Shown piece by piece: positions 49,887 to 58,270 of a DNA stretch of 64,000 nucleotides. The stretch covers positions 1-64,000 of the forward strand of contig JAEUHH010000044.1 in NCBI GenBank assembly GCA_016795505.1, in the 5' to 3' direction. Positions within the stretch are counted from its first letter, which is position 1. Each line of letters begins with the position of its first letter. The notes under the pieces are model-generated. The model made no database searches, was not told the DNA's origin, and worked only from the letters and a program-made list of their open reading frames with translations. The stretch comes from Verrucomicrobiales bacterium. Its GTDB lineage: Bacteria; Verrucomicrobiota; Verrucomicrobiia; Verrucomicrobiales; DEV007. The translations under genes were made by a program, and so were the position numbers.

Positions 49887-51887
49887 TCAATTCGCCTGCC
49901 CTTGGTGGATTTCCTCGAGGGTGACCAGCCAGTTCATCAAGTAGATGGGCGGCAGTTGGGCGGGGCTTTTCAGCATCCGGAGATTGGCCTGGATCTTTTC
50001 GGCGTGGACGGTCTCGTCTCCCCCGCTCACGAGGTCGAGCGGCCGGAAGGCGTCGGTATCGGAGACTTTCAGGCTGTTGACCTGGCCGTTGAAATTGATG
50101 GGGTGATTGAAGGTCACGCTGTCGCCGAAACGCTTCTCGGGAGCGAAGAGGGAAATCGGCGGGTAATAGAGTTCCCCAGCCGGCAGTCCGGCTCCGGTCG
50201 GTGCGGTGATCGGGACATTGTTCAGCGTCTCGCTGACGTAGGTGCGTAGATTGGTGACGAGGGAGAATCCGTTGGTGAAAGCGCTCAAGTCGGCACCCGA
50301 CCGCAGGGAGACTGCCAGATCGGCCGGCACGCTGGGGATATTCGGGGCTTTGACGGTCGATCGCGTGGTATCGGGATAGATGTAGAGCGAGTTGTTGACA
50401 GTCGGAGCCGCAGCGCCACTGATGCTCGCCAGCAAGGCGGGGATTCTGTCCAAATGGACGACGAAGACCCGCTTTCCATTGTCGAGAACGGCGGTCTGGA
50501 AGGGAAATGTGGCTCCGCCCGTCTCATTGATCGTCGGCCAGTTGTTGCCCCGGGTATAGGTGACAAAGACACGGGAGCCGCTGGTATTGATGTAGTAGAA
50601 GCGAAATTCGGTGGGGATCTGGTCATTGATCGACTGCATGGTGCGGAACATGACCCGCATCTTGGCCTGGTTGCCCCCGTTGGTGTAGTTGTGCCAGCCG
50701 GTGTTGGACAGGCGGCCGCTGGATGTGCCGTCGTTGATGAGACTCAGAAAGCTGGCGCCCGTATTCAGGGGGATGAAGGCGACCTTGCCGACATTCCCTG
50801 CCACCGACGCCTGGTGGAAATTCGAGGCCGCCTGGGCCTCGCGGGATTCGCGCACGCCGAGGGCATCGAAATCATTCCCCAGCGCAGCGCCATCGACACT
50901 GGTCGATCCAGAGAATGCCAGCGACCGACGGGCGGAGAAGAGGCCATTGCTGACCGAAACCGTGCCCTCGGTCTGCAAACGATCCGCAAAAATGCCGCCA
51001 GACAGTGTGGCGGCGGACCAATCGGACCCATCCTCATGCTTGCCCACGTGCATAAGTCCGGCCGACGACATGGGGAGTTGGGACGGGACCTCGTAGATGG
51101 AAAGCAGGTATTTTTTCAACACCGTAGGCACGCCGGCGGAGCTGTTGGCACCACCGAAGCGGATGGAGAAAGTCCACCAATTTCGTTTGGCCACGAAGGC
51201 ATCGCCCGGCCGGGCGTAGCCAAAGCGGACATTCGGGTAGGAATAGAGATTGAACTGGGAATAGGCGGTCGGTGAGAGCTGGATGCCCTTGGTCCAGCCA
51301 TCCGCGTGAATCTTTGACCGGGAGATGATCGGGTACTGCCGATCGCGGGAATAGACGGTGCCCGAGGTGGAATAGAGCGGAGCCGGCAGCTTTGACGCGT
51401 CGGAGCCGACCAGCAGCGCGGTCTCCCGGGTGTCGCCGGGATTGACCAGAGAACCTGTGCCGGTGAGCGGCGCGACGAAGGTCGAAACGGCTCCCAGGGT
51501 GCCGTCGCCGGTGTTGCCGGAGATCACCGGATTACTGCCGGTGCCGAGTTGCCCAATCAGGTTCGCATCGACGGCGGTCTCGGCATTGGCGAGCTGGATG
51601 GCTTCGTTGAAGATAGTCTCCCAGGTAAAGTTGGAAGGTGTCACGTTCGACCCGTCCTGCATCGCCCCAATGGCCTTGTTCGGCACGATGTGGAGCAGGG
51701 CGCGCAGCAGGGCGTCTTCTTTCTGGGTGTAGTCGATCTTGACCTGGGACTTGCCCTGGTTTTCCAGCGAGCGGATGTGCTGCTGAAAGGCAAAAGCCAG
51801 GCCGGACACGAGGACCATGGCGATACTGAACACCATGGAGTTCGCCACGAAGGCGCGGGATTTCGTTGAGGAGGATGGGGTTTTCAT
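49887..51887 (-). CDS. Large pilus-locus surface protein, possible minor-pilin or tip component
   Basis: 666 residues. A basic N-terminus (KTPSSSTKSRAFVANS) leads into one hydrophobic helix, MVFSIAMVLVSGLAFAFQQH, as in PilX/GspK-type proteins but without a normal Gly-x4-Glu cleavage site. The large exported part is rich in Gly, Ser, Thr and Asn and beta-prone (FSIRFGGANSSAGV, FRFYYINTSGSRVFVTYTRG). The last ~60 residues contain a helical PILMNWLVTLEEIHQG-like end. Start overlaps the upstream pseudopilin stop by ATGA. Verrucomicrobial genomes carry cassettes of such proteins with several pseudopilins; function is unknown, a tip or adhesin role is inferred. Confidence 0.6.
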   Translation of the reverse strand: MKTPSSSTKSRAFVANSMVFSIAMVLVSGLAFAFQQHIRSLENQGKSQVKIDYTQKEDALLRALLHIVPNKAIGAMQDGSNVTPSNFTWETIFNEAIQLANAETAVDANLIGQLGTGSNPVISGNTGDGTLGAVSTFVAPLTGTGSLVNPGDTRETALLVGSDASKLPAPLYSTSGTVYSRDRQYPIISRSKIHADGWTKGIQLSPTAYSQFNLYSYPNVRFGYARPGDAFVAKRNWWTFSIRFGGANSSAGVPTVLKKYLLSIYEVPSQLPMSSAGLMHVGKHEDGSDWSAATLSGGIFADRLQTEGTVSVSNGLFSARRSLAFSGSTSVDGAALGNDFDALGVRESREAQAASNFHQASVAGNVGKVAFIPLNTGASFLSLINDGTSSGRLSNTGWHNYTNGGNQAKMRVMFRTMQSINDQIPTEFRFYYINTSGSRVFVTYTRGNNWPTINETGGATFPFQTAVLDNGKRVFVVHLDRIPALLASISGAAAPTVNNSLYIYPDTTRSTVKAPNIPSVPADLAVSLRSGADLSAFTNGFSLVTNLRTYVSETLNNVPITAPTGAGLPAGELYYPPISLFAPEKRFGDSVTFNHPINFNGQVNSLKVSDTDAFRPLDLVSGGDETVHAEKIQANLRMLKSPAQLPPIYLMNWLVTLEEIHQGQAN

Positions 51888-52423
51888 TCTGAGCTACCGA
51901 CATAGGTGATCTGATCCTGATCGGGGCCGGTGACCCGGATCAGCAGGACTCCGGAACTGTTGGAGAATTGAACGGCGGACGGGCGCGACGATATGGTCCA
52001 GTCGGGCGAGCCCCCCCACCCCAGCGCGGTGCGATTGTATAGATTCAGCCCGATGCGGGCGCCGCTGGGCTCGTAGACGACGACGGCTTCGGCGAACGTG
52101 CCGTCGGGGTTGCGGAATCTCAGTCCCACAGCGGTGCCCCCGGTGGTCACTGCACCGCTACCGGAAAAGGCGGATGCTTTGTCCGGGTAGATGCGATAGG
52201 AATCGGCCCGCTGGAGCAGGCGGCTGAGCAGGATATTGATGGAGGGCGCCTCGTCGCGGAGGAAGCTGTAGGAATTGAGGGTGTTCATCAACTGGACGTG
52301 CTGCCCGGTCATGGCCACCGTGGTGCCGGCGACGCCCAGCAGGAGCATCATGCCCATGGCGGCTTCGGTGAGCGAGAAGCCGCGCCGCGATTGCTTCTTT
52401 CGGGAGGATGCGTTCGTTTTCAT
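51884..52423 (-). CDS. Type IV pseudopilin (minor)
   Basis: 179 residues. Leader KTNASSRKKQSRRG, cleavage G15/F16, then FSLTEAAMGMMLLLGVAGTT with Glu at +5: a canonical prepilin N-terminus. The exported part has RFRNPDGTFAEAVVVYEPSG and ends in ITYVGSSE. Both ends overlap the neighbouring genes by ATGA, so it is the middle member of a three-gene coupled unit. Confidence 0.87.
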   Translation of the reverse strand: MKTNASSRKKQSRRGFSLTEAAMGMMLLLGVAGTTVAMTGQHVQLMNTLNSYSFLRDEAPSINILLSRLLQRADSYRIYPDKASAFSGSGAVTTGGTAVGLRFRNPDGTFAEAVVVYEPSGARIGLNLYNRTALGWGGSPDWTISSRPSAVQFSNSSGVLLIRVTGPDQDQITYVGSSE

Positions 52424-52905
52424 CGGACACGGACCGTGGTGCGGGTTTTCACGTAGGTTTGGCTGCGCACGGTGTAGACGAGCATGCTCTGGAGCTTCCA
52501 GGCCTCCATCGAGGCGGGATTCGTGACTGCGGTGCCGCTGCCTCCCGCCGAGGGCAGATTGTTGGGGTCGGGGCGCTTGGTCCGTTTCAACGTGGCCGTG
52601 ATCGGAGCGCCACCGGGTAGCCGCCCGACCGTCACCGTGACGGTGGAAACCGTCGGGTGGGTGGGAAACAGGCTGGTGGCAGATTTGAGATCGTCGATCG
52701 GCATCCGGTTGGCGATGGCGGACTCCTGCGTCATGAACGCATCGGTCATCGCCTGGACGATGGTCCACCGTTGCCCCGACGTGATCGAGATGGCGGACTT
52801 CAGGAAGTAGATCGCGAGGATCATGAGGACTCCATAGGCGGCGGCAGCCTCCACTACAAAGGAGGCCCGGCGGCGGGGAGTGAGGGGTCTGGGGCGTGTT
52901 TTCAT
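52420..52905 (-). CDS. Prepilin-like protein with A/S cleavage site
   Basis: 161 residues from MKTRPRPLTPRRRA. The hydrophobic helix SFVVEAAAAYGVLMILAIYF is preceded by a basic stretch and has Glu at +5 if cleaved after Ala14 instead of Gly, which is tolerated in some pseudopilins and TadE/flp-like proteins. The exported part contains TVTVTVGRLPGGAPITATLK. First gene of the coupled minor-pilin unit, read from the AT-rich divergent region. Confidence 0.7.
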   Translation of the reverse strand: MKTRPRPLTPRRRASFVVEAAAAYGVLMILAIYFLKSAISITSGQRWTIVQAMTDAFMTQESAIANRMPIDDLKSATSLFPTHPTVSTVTVTVGRLPGGAPITATLKRTKRPDPNNLPSAGGSGTAVTNPASMEAWKLQSMLVYTVRSQTYVKTRTTVRVR

Positions 52906-53312
52906 GGCCGCTGGTCGTGGGAATCCGGCGCGGGACCGATTCGAAGGTTCCCAACGCCTGAATCCCTCCAGCGACAATTATGGCGGGCGGATTGATAAAA
53001 ACAAGAACTTTTTATAATTTTCATAATTTGAGAATTGCCTTTTACTCAGAACACCGGCTTCCGCCTTTCCGGGTTTCCCCCACCCTCAAAAAAACCCGAG
53101 CCAGAAATCATGAAAATTATTGACAAAAATCATAATTTTCATAATTTTCCTTTGATGACTTCGGTCTCTGGAAGGTCCCCTGCCTCCGGGAGGAGGAATT
53201 TTTCCAGCCCGACCTCGGGTCATCAATCGAAACACACCGACCCCTCGACCCCGACGCTCCCTACTGCCGGAGCCGGAACGAGATCAACGATAACACGAAA
53301 CCAGACACGACC
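52906..53312. promoter_or_regulatory. Divergent AT-rich control region of the pilus locus
   Basis: About 400 bases between the minor-pilin unit and the secreted-protein operon. The word ATAATTTTCATAATTT occurs twice (53014-53029 and 53132-53147); TGAAAATTAT (53111-53120) with ATAATTTTCA (53132-53141) forms a perfect 10-bp inverted repeat. TTGACA at 53120-53125 followed 17 bases later by AATTTT is a possible plus-strand promoter. The 17-mer TTTTTATAATTTTCATA is shared with the pilT start region. These features suggest a common regulator or AT-tract-binding protein. Confidence 0.55.
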
Positions 53313-54059
53313 ATGAGATCCTCCATCAACGCTGCTGTCGCAGCCCTGCTGCTCGCCGCTGGACTGTCCCTGCCCCATCGGGCGACGGCCCAATCCCAAG
53401 ATCCGGCCATTCCGACCGGCACCCTGTCCGCCTATCCCTCCGTGGTGCAGACAGGCACCTTCCCCACCCTCAGTTGGGGAATCACCTATCCCTCGATCGT
53501 CACCGACATCGTCACCGTGACGCCTCCCGGCACCGTCACGCCGAAGCGGACACTCGACATGGACGTGCGCGTCATCGGCGCCTCGGTCAAACGCGTCTGG
53601 CTGAATAGCTGGGGCCAGGTCGTCGACTGGGAATGGGTGCAGACCCAGGCCAGCATCAGCGTGAACAACAGCAGCTACAGCCAGATCTGGTTCAACACGC
53701 AGAACAACGTGAACCCGAACACGATCGTTCATACACGGCGCGTCTATAACAATCAACCCATCCGATTTGCGGGCCGCTACGTGCTCTCCAACGGCAGTTG
53801 GTCGACCCAGTATACCTCTACCAGCAGCACCGGCAACGTCCGCGCCCTCAAGCACGGCGACACACCGCCGACCACCACGCCGCTCTACCAGCAGCCCACT
53901 CTGGAGAGCTTCCTGCTCCCCTATCTGGACAGCCAGGGCAAAATCAAAATCGGCCCCAAGGACATCATCTATCTCTTTGAGCTGACCCACACCGACCCCA
54001 ACCACGGTGGCTATGACCTTCAGGACCTCGTACTGCTTTGCACCTTCCGCGAAGTTTGA
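53313..54059 (+). CDS. Secreted protein of unknown function, first of three
   Basis: 248 residues. Signal peptide INAAVAALLLAAGLSLPHRA with likely cleavage after ATA. The mature part starts with a Pro/Thr/Val-rich beta segment (TLSWGITYPSIVTDIVTVTP) and has aromatic, Asn-rich strands (QIWFNTQNNVNPNTIVHTRR, GRYVLSNGSWSTQYTST) and a C-terminal IIYLFELTHTDPNHGGYDLQ. Not a family I know. Position opposite the minor pilins suggests an exported or surface partner of the pilus. Four bases separate it from the next gene. Confidence 0.7.
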   Translation: MRSSINAAVAALLLAAGLSLPHRATAQSQDPAIPTGTLSAYPSVVQTGTFPTLSWGITYPSIVTDIVTVTPPGTVTPKRTLDMDVRVIGASVKRVWLNSWGQVVDWEWVQTQASISVNNSSYSQIWFNTQNNVNPNTIVHTRRVYNNQPIRFAGRYVLSNGSWSTQYTSTSSTGNVRALKHGDTPPTTTPLYQQPTLESFLLPYLDSQGKIKIGPKDIIYLFELTHTDPNHGGYDLQDLVLLCTFREV

Positions 54060-54063
54060 TCCC

Positions 54064-54750
54064 ATGAAATCCACCCCTTCTCACATCCGCACGGCTGCGG
54101 TCATCTGCGGCGCGTTGCTGCTGGCGCCGGCCGGATTCGCCGGCCCGGTGCCTCCGAACATCCCCCATCCGGAAGCCTTCAAGACGCCGGGCGAGTTCGC
54201 CGACGCCCTCCGCCGCCAGGTGGACCGCCAGGCGGAGGAACTGAGGAAAAAGAGCAATCCCGATGGCAGTGTCCGCGAGGCCCCCAAGCATGGCGACCTC
54301 GAACAGGCTTACAAGGATGCGCTCCGCAACAATCCCATGAAACGCCTGCCGGCGGATCCCGACAACAAACAGGATCCCGCCCGGATCGCGCCGCCCAGCG
54401 ACTTGATTGCGAGTTCGGACATCCTCTGTCATCGCGGAAAGGCCACGCTGGTTCCCAAGCGAGCCATCCTGGTCGCTCCCGAAGGTCTGGCAAACCGCAT
54501 GAAACTGGACAAAGGCGCCCAGATTCTGAATTGGGCCGATTTCTTCAAAGCCAACCGTGACTGGATCCGCACCGTCGAAGTCACCCGCCCCCAGGCGGAA
54601 GGTGTGGAACCTCTCCCGGAAACCACTTCTGAAATGGTCAAGACGGCCAAGACGCTCGTCGTCGCCACCTTCCAAGGCGGCCCGATCTCGGTGCTGCCCC
54701 TGAAGGTGGCCGCTGCCACCCCCGAGACCCCCACCCCCGACACCCCATGA
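54064..54750 (+). CDS. Secreted protein of unknown function, second of three
   Basis: 228 residues with a signal peptide ending PAGFA. The mature protein is charged and helical (EFADALRRQVDRQAEELRKK, GDLEQAYKDALRNNPMKRLP), then a small domain with CHRGKATLVPKRAILVAPEG and LNWADFFKANRDWIRTVEVT. One cysteine only. It reads like a periplasmic accessory protein; no family assigned. The stop overlaps the next start (ATGA), so translation is coupled. Confidence 0.7.
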   Translation: MKSTPSHIRTAAVICGALLLAPAGFAGPVPPNIPHPEAFKTPGEFADALRRQVDRQAEELRKKSNPDGSVREAPKHGDLEQAYKDALRNNPMKRLPADPDNKQDPARIAPPSDLIASSDILCHRGKATLVPKRAILVAPEGLANRMKLDKGAQILNWADFFKANRDWIRTVEVTRPQAEGVEPLPETTSEMVKTAKTLVVATFQGGPISVLPLKVAAATPETPTPDTP

Positions 54751-55790
54751 AAACACTTCGCATTGTCCTCCTGACGCTCATCCTGACTGCGGGCTTGCAT
54801 CTGCCCGCACATGCCCAAAGCACCGGTTTCACCAACTTCATCCGACAGGTCCAGTTCCCCACCGGCGTGGTGTGGGACTCCACCGTCACCGCGACCGGTT
54901 CCCAAACCTCCGCACTCCCCATCGACCCGGGCGGAGCCCGGTTCGAACTGTGGACGGTCAAGTCCAGTCCACTGACGAACTACCTGCTCGACACCAAATA
55001 CGTCGGTTCCTACATCCCGCGTGCCTGGATCTTCATCGTCACGGAAGACAATTATCAAACAATTCCCCGCACCCGGGCGGATCGACCATTCTGGGTCTAT
55101 CATTATGTAAACGGTCTGTCCACGGACCCGACCGCACCGGAACCGGCCAAGGCGGTCAGATATCTGCGCCACGTACAATCCTACGGGGCTGGCGGCGACG
55201 GGATCGGCATTGACCGCTCCCAAGCGACGCTCCACACGCAGAGCCTGATCTCCAACTCGACCGGCGGGGCGTGGGAATATGACGTTCTCACTTTCTCCAC
55301 CAATGCCATCCCCGGCGCCAACCGGGCCAAAGTCCGCGGAGAGGAGCGTTTCTCCATCTTCTCCCAAGCCGATTATCAGGCACCTTCGTCCCAGTTGGCT
55401 TCCCAGTATGTGCAGATCTGGCCAGTGGCGGATGGCTCCATCACGGGCATCACCAACGGCGCCCTAATCCGGGCCGCCATGCCACAGATCACTCTCACGC
55501 TGAACGACCTCTACCCTGACTCCCGCGTCTTCGCGAAGGCCTACCCCGGCGCGTCCAACTTGAATGCTCAAGGTGCCATCGTGCCGGGCTCGGCCCTCAT
55601 CATCTATGAGTCGACACCCCAGAACCGGGTGTTGACCCTGAATAACTGGGATTCGATCCTGACCGCGGATGGTCAGTGGACGCTGGACCTGATGACAACC
55701 ACGCCTTTCGGCACGGAGAGGCTCGCGACCGTGAGCTTTACCCTCGAACGAACCATCAAGATCAACGGTTCGGTCACGACGGTGGAATGA
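54747..55790 (+). CDS. Secreted protein of unknown function, third of three
   Basis: 347 residues, signal peptide IVLLTLILTAGLHLPAHA. The mature protein is beta-rich with many aromatic and Thr/Ser residues (FELWTVKSSPLTNYLLDTKY, AWIFIVTEDNYQTIPRTRAD, PFWVYHYVNGLSTDP) and ends in TVSFTLERTIKINGSVTTVE. The opening QSTGFTNFIRQVQFPTGVVW is distantly like the first gene of the operon in style, so they may be related surface proteins. Unknown family. A hairpin follows 20 bases after the stop. Confidence 0.7.
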   Translation: MKTLRIVLLTLILTAGLHLPAHAQSTGFTNFIRQVQFPTGVVWDSTVTATGSQTSALPIDPGGARFELWTVKSSPLTNYLLDTKYVGSYIPRAWIFIVTEDNYQTIPRTRADRPFWVYHYVNGLSTDPTAPEPAKAVRYLRHVQSYGAGGDGIGIDRSQATLHTQSLISNSTGGAWEYDVLTFSTNAIPGANRAKVRGEERFSIFSQADYQAPSSQLASQYVQIWPVADGSITGITNGALIRAAMPQITLTLNDLYPDSRVFAKAYPGASNLNAQGAIVPGSALIIYESTPQNRVLTLNNWDSILTADGQWTLDLMTTTPFGTERLATVSFTLERTIKINGSVTTVE

Positions 55791-55809
55791 TGAATTGCCC
55801 TGGTTGGAA

Positions 55810-55839
55810 CCCGGGAGGGGCCCTCTTGTCCCTCCCGGG
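55810..55839 (+). terminator. Stem-loop at the end of the secreted-protein operon
   Basis: CCCGGGAGGG (55810-55819) and CCCTCCCGGG (55830-55839) pair perfectly over 10 bp. No T run follows, so it may act with Rho or as a 3' stabiliser. Confidence 0.55.
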
Positions 55840-55920
55840 CAACCCGGCCGCGATCACGCCCCGCGGGCGGTGGGCAAAAGGCGTTCCATCCCCCGGCGCG
55901 GATGGATTACGCTGGCAGGC

Positions 55921-57153
55921 ATGAAACCCATCGCCTGTTCTCTAATGTGCTTCGCCGTCATCTCCCCGGCGCTTCTTCGCGCCCAGACCGACGCGCCACC
56001 GCTCCCCGCCGCGATCGTCGAAGCCTCTGCCCACCCGACGCTGCAGGCCGCCATCGACGCGCTGCCCGCCGGTGGCGGTCTGGTGCGGCTCCCGGCCGGG
56101 ACGTTCGACATCACCACGCCGCTCCTCGTCACCACGCCTGAGACCCGGCTGGAGGGCGCCGGCGCCTCGACCCATATCCGCAATCTCAACGAAGCCGGCG
56201 AGCCCGCTCTCATCATCCGCCCCAAGAACCGGGCCGAAGATCCCAAGGCCCGGCTCTGGCGGGTCCAACTCGGCAATTTTCGACTCTCGGGCAATGAGAA
56301 AAGCGGCGATGGGGTCCGCGCCGAGGGCATTCAGGAGATTTTCATCCACGGCCTCTCGGTGGACCATCACGGCGGCCACGGCATTGCGATGATCGAATGC
56401 TACGAGGACCCGCGCGTCGCCGATTCCATCCTGACCTACAACAAGCAGGCCGGTCTCTACATCGAAGCCGGGCACGACATCGTGGTCAACGGCAACCACT
56501 TCGAGGAAAACCAGGACGCCGTCCGGTGCATCGACTCGTTCAACCTCTGCATGAACGGAAACAACCTCGACGACCACCTGCGCCACGGCGTGGTCATCGA
56601 AAACACCTACGGCTCCGTCCTTTCGGGCAACATGATCGAGGAATGCAACGGCACCGCCGTCATCCTGGACCGGGACTGCTATGGCATCACCCTGAGCGCC
56701 AATGTCATCGCCCACCACCTGGAAGGCGGCATCGACCTGCGCGATGCGCACGGCTGCGCGGTTTCGGCCAACACCTTCACCCTGGTGCATCGCTACGGCG
56801 TCCGCATCGGCCCCGCCAGCGGACGGATCAACATCGCCGGCAACAGCTTTTCCAACAGCCACATCGGCGAGGAGCGCCGCCTGCGCAAGGATCAGGACCC
56901 CAATCCCATGTCCATCGACATGGGCACCGGGGTCGTGATCGAGGACGCCCGCCACGTCAACATCTCCGGCAACAGTTTCACCGGCATCCAGGCCGAAGCC
57001 GTGCTCGCCTCGGGCGCGGCCAAAGCCATCCTCATTGACGGCAATCTCGTCACCGACAGCCATCGCGGCGTCGCAGCCGGCACGGCGGACAAGCCGGCTT
57101 TCCGGATTCCCGACGATCCGCTGAACCGCATCGGCGACAACTTGGTTGATTGA
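55921..57153 (+). CDS. Secreted right-handed beta-helix protein
   Basis: 410 residues. Signal peptide ACSLMCFAVISPALLRA. Residues ~40-95 show the pectate-lyase-3-like start of beta-helix proteins (LQAAIDALPAGGGLVRLPAG), and the rest repeats coils of about 22 residues with N-x-I/F/V ladders (IVVNGNHFEENQDAVRCIDS, GITLSANVIAHHLEGGIDL, HVNISGNSFTGIQAEAVLAS). Such proteins are polysaccharide lyases, hydrolases or epimerases (NosD/PbH1-type); catalytic residues cannot be assigned by eye. It is 130 bases from the pilus-linked operon and probably separate from it. Confidence 0.82.
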   Translation: MKPIACSLMCFAVISPALLRAQTDAPPLPAAIVEASAHPTLQAAIDALPAGGGLVRLPAGTFDITTPLLVTTPETRLEGAGASTHIRNLNEAGEPALIIRPKNRAEDPKARLWRVQLGNFRLSGNEKSGDGVRAEGIQEIFIHGLSVDHHGGHGIAMIECYEDPRVADSILTYNKQAGLYIEAGHDIVVNGNHFEENQDAVRCIDSFNLCMNGNNLDDHLRHGVVIENTYGSVLSGNMIEECNGTAVILDRDCYGITLSANVIAHHLEGGIDLRDAHGCAVSANTFTLVHRYGVRIGPASGRINIAGNSFSNSHIGEERRLRKDQDPNPMSIDMGTGVVIEDARHVNISGNSFTGIQAEAVLASGAAKAILIDGNLVTDSHRGVAAGTADKPAFRIPDDPLNRIGDNLVD

Positions 57154-57234
57154 CCGCCCTCCCTCGGCCATTGGTGGGGCCCGTGGTCCGGCGTACCCGA
57201 ATCGCCCGTCCGCTGCTCCGTCACACCCCACTCC

Positions 57235-58260
57235 ATGGCCCCTCCCCGCATCGCCATCGCCGCCCGCGGCTCCGCCCAGGATGGGCTGGGCCATTTCATG
57301 CGCGCCCGGTCGCTGGCAGAGGCCTTTCACCGCATCGGTGTGGCGCCGCGGGTCTATCTGCTCGGTGAACCCAGCGGACCGGCCCTGTTTCGGCACGGCG
57401 GTCTCGATTTCACGGTCTGCGACAGCGATGACGCCCTCGCCGGGGAGATCGCTGCCGCCGAGGCCGGGATCGTCGTCTATGACATGCTCCGGCTCGATGT
57501 CGATGCCTTTGCCGCCATTCGCGATCGGGGCCCGCTCACCGTGTCGCTCTCACCGGTTTTCGACCGTCTCGACGGGGTGGACTTGCTGTTTCACCGCACC
57601 CGTCACGAGGATCCCGCTTGGGTCGGAGCATCCCCCTTTCCCCGCATCATCAAAGGTCTCGACTACACCATCGTCAGCGACCGCTGCCGCCGCATCCCGC
57701 GCCGGCTCTACCGCGCCCACCTCGCCCAGACGCCGCTGAGCGTCGCCATCTCGATGGGCGGAGCCGACGCACCCAACCGCACTCTCGACATCCTCAACGC
57801 GCTCAAGGAAGCCGCCTGCTCCCTGCTGATCTACGTCGCCCTCGGCGAGGCCTACACCCACTCCTACGAAGCCTTGGTGAAAGCCGTCAGCGGCACCAAA
57901 CACGAAGTCATTCTGGTCAAATCGAACGAGTCGATGTGGAGGGTGCTCCAGAACAGCAGCCTCGTCATCTGCTCGGCCGGGATGACCACCTACGAGGCTG
58001 CCTATGTCGGCATGCCGTCCATCAATCTGCCGCTCCATCCCGATCGCAATTACCTCATCCAGGAACTGGCCGACGCGGGTGCCTGCCGGGTGTTTTCCGG
58101 CGATCCAGCGGGCTATCGGCAGATGCGCGACCTCATCGAACACTGGGAGCAACACCGCGACGAAATGCTCACCATGCACGACACTGCCACCCGGCTGGTC
58201 CGGCCCCATGGCGCCCATCGCGTCGCCCGGGCCATCCTGAAGGCCGCCAAAAGCCGCTGA
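57235..58260 (+). CDS. PseG-like GT-B-fold sugar-nucleotide hydrolase or glycosyltransferase
   Basis: 341 residues with the PseG/MurG-like layout. The N-terminal loop GLGHFMRARSLAEAF binds the sugar donor, the second domain begins VAISMGGADAPN, and the UDP-binding region is VICSAGMTTYEAAYVGMPSI. PseG removes UDP in pseudaminic acid synthesis, a nine-carbon sugar used to glycosylate pili and flagella. No other pseudaminic acid genes are here, so the exact substrate is uncertain. Proximity to the pilus locus may be meaningful (pilin glycosylation) but is only suggestive. It ends 10 bases from the convergent pgl gene. Confidence 0.7.
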   Translation: MAPPRIAIAARGSAQDGLGHFMRARSLAEAFHRIGVAPRVYLLGEPSGPALFRHGGLDFTVCDSDDALAGEIAAAEAGIVVYDMLRLDVDAFAAIRDRGPLTVSLSPVFDRLDGVDLLFHRTRHEDPAWVGASPFPRIIKGLDYTIVSDRCRRIPRRLYRAHLAQTPLSVAISMGGADAPNRTLDILNALKEAACSLLIYVALGEAYTHSYEALVKAVSGTKHEVILVKSNESMWRVLQNSSLVICSAGMTTYEAAYVGMPSINLPLHPDRNYLIQELADAGACRVFSGDPAGYRQMRDLIEHWEQHRDEMLTMHDTATRLVRPHGAHRVARAILKAAKSR

Positions 58261-58270
58261 ATCCGCGTCT

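Noticed and set aside
57235-58260. MurG
   Set aside because: Length and the GLGHFMRA motif fit the PseG group better, and there are no other peptidoglycan genes around it.
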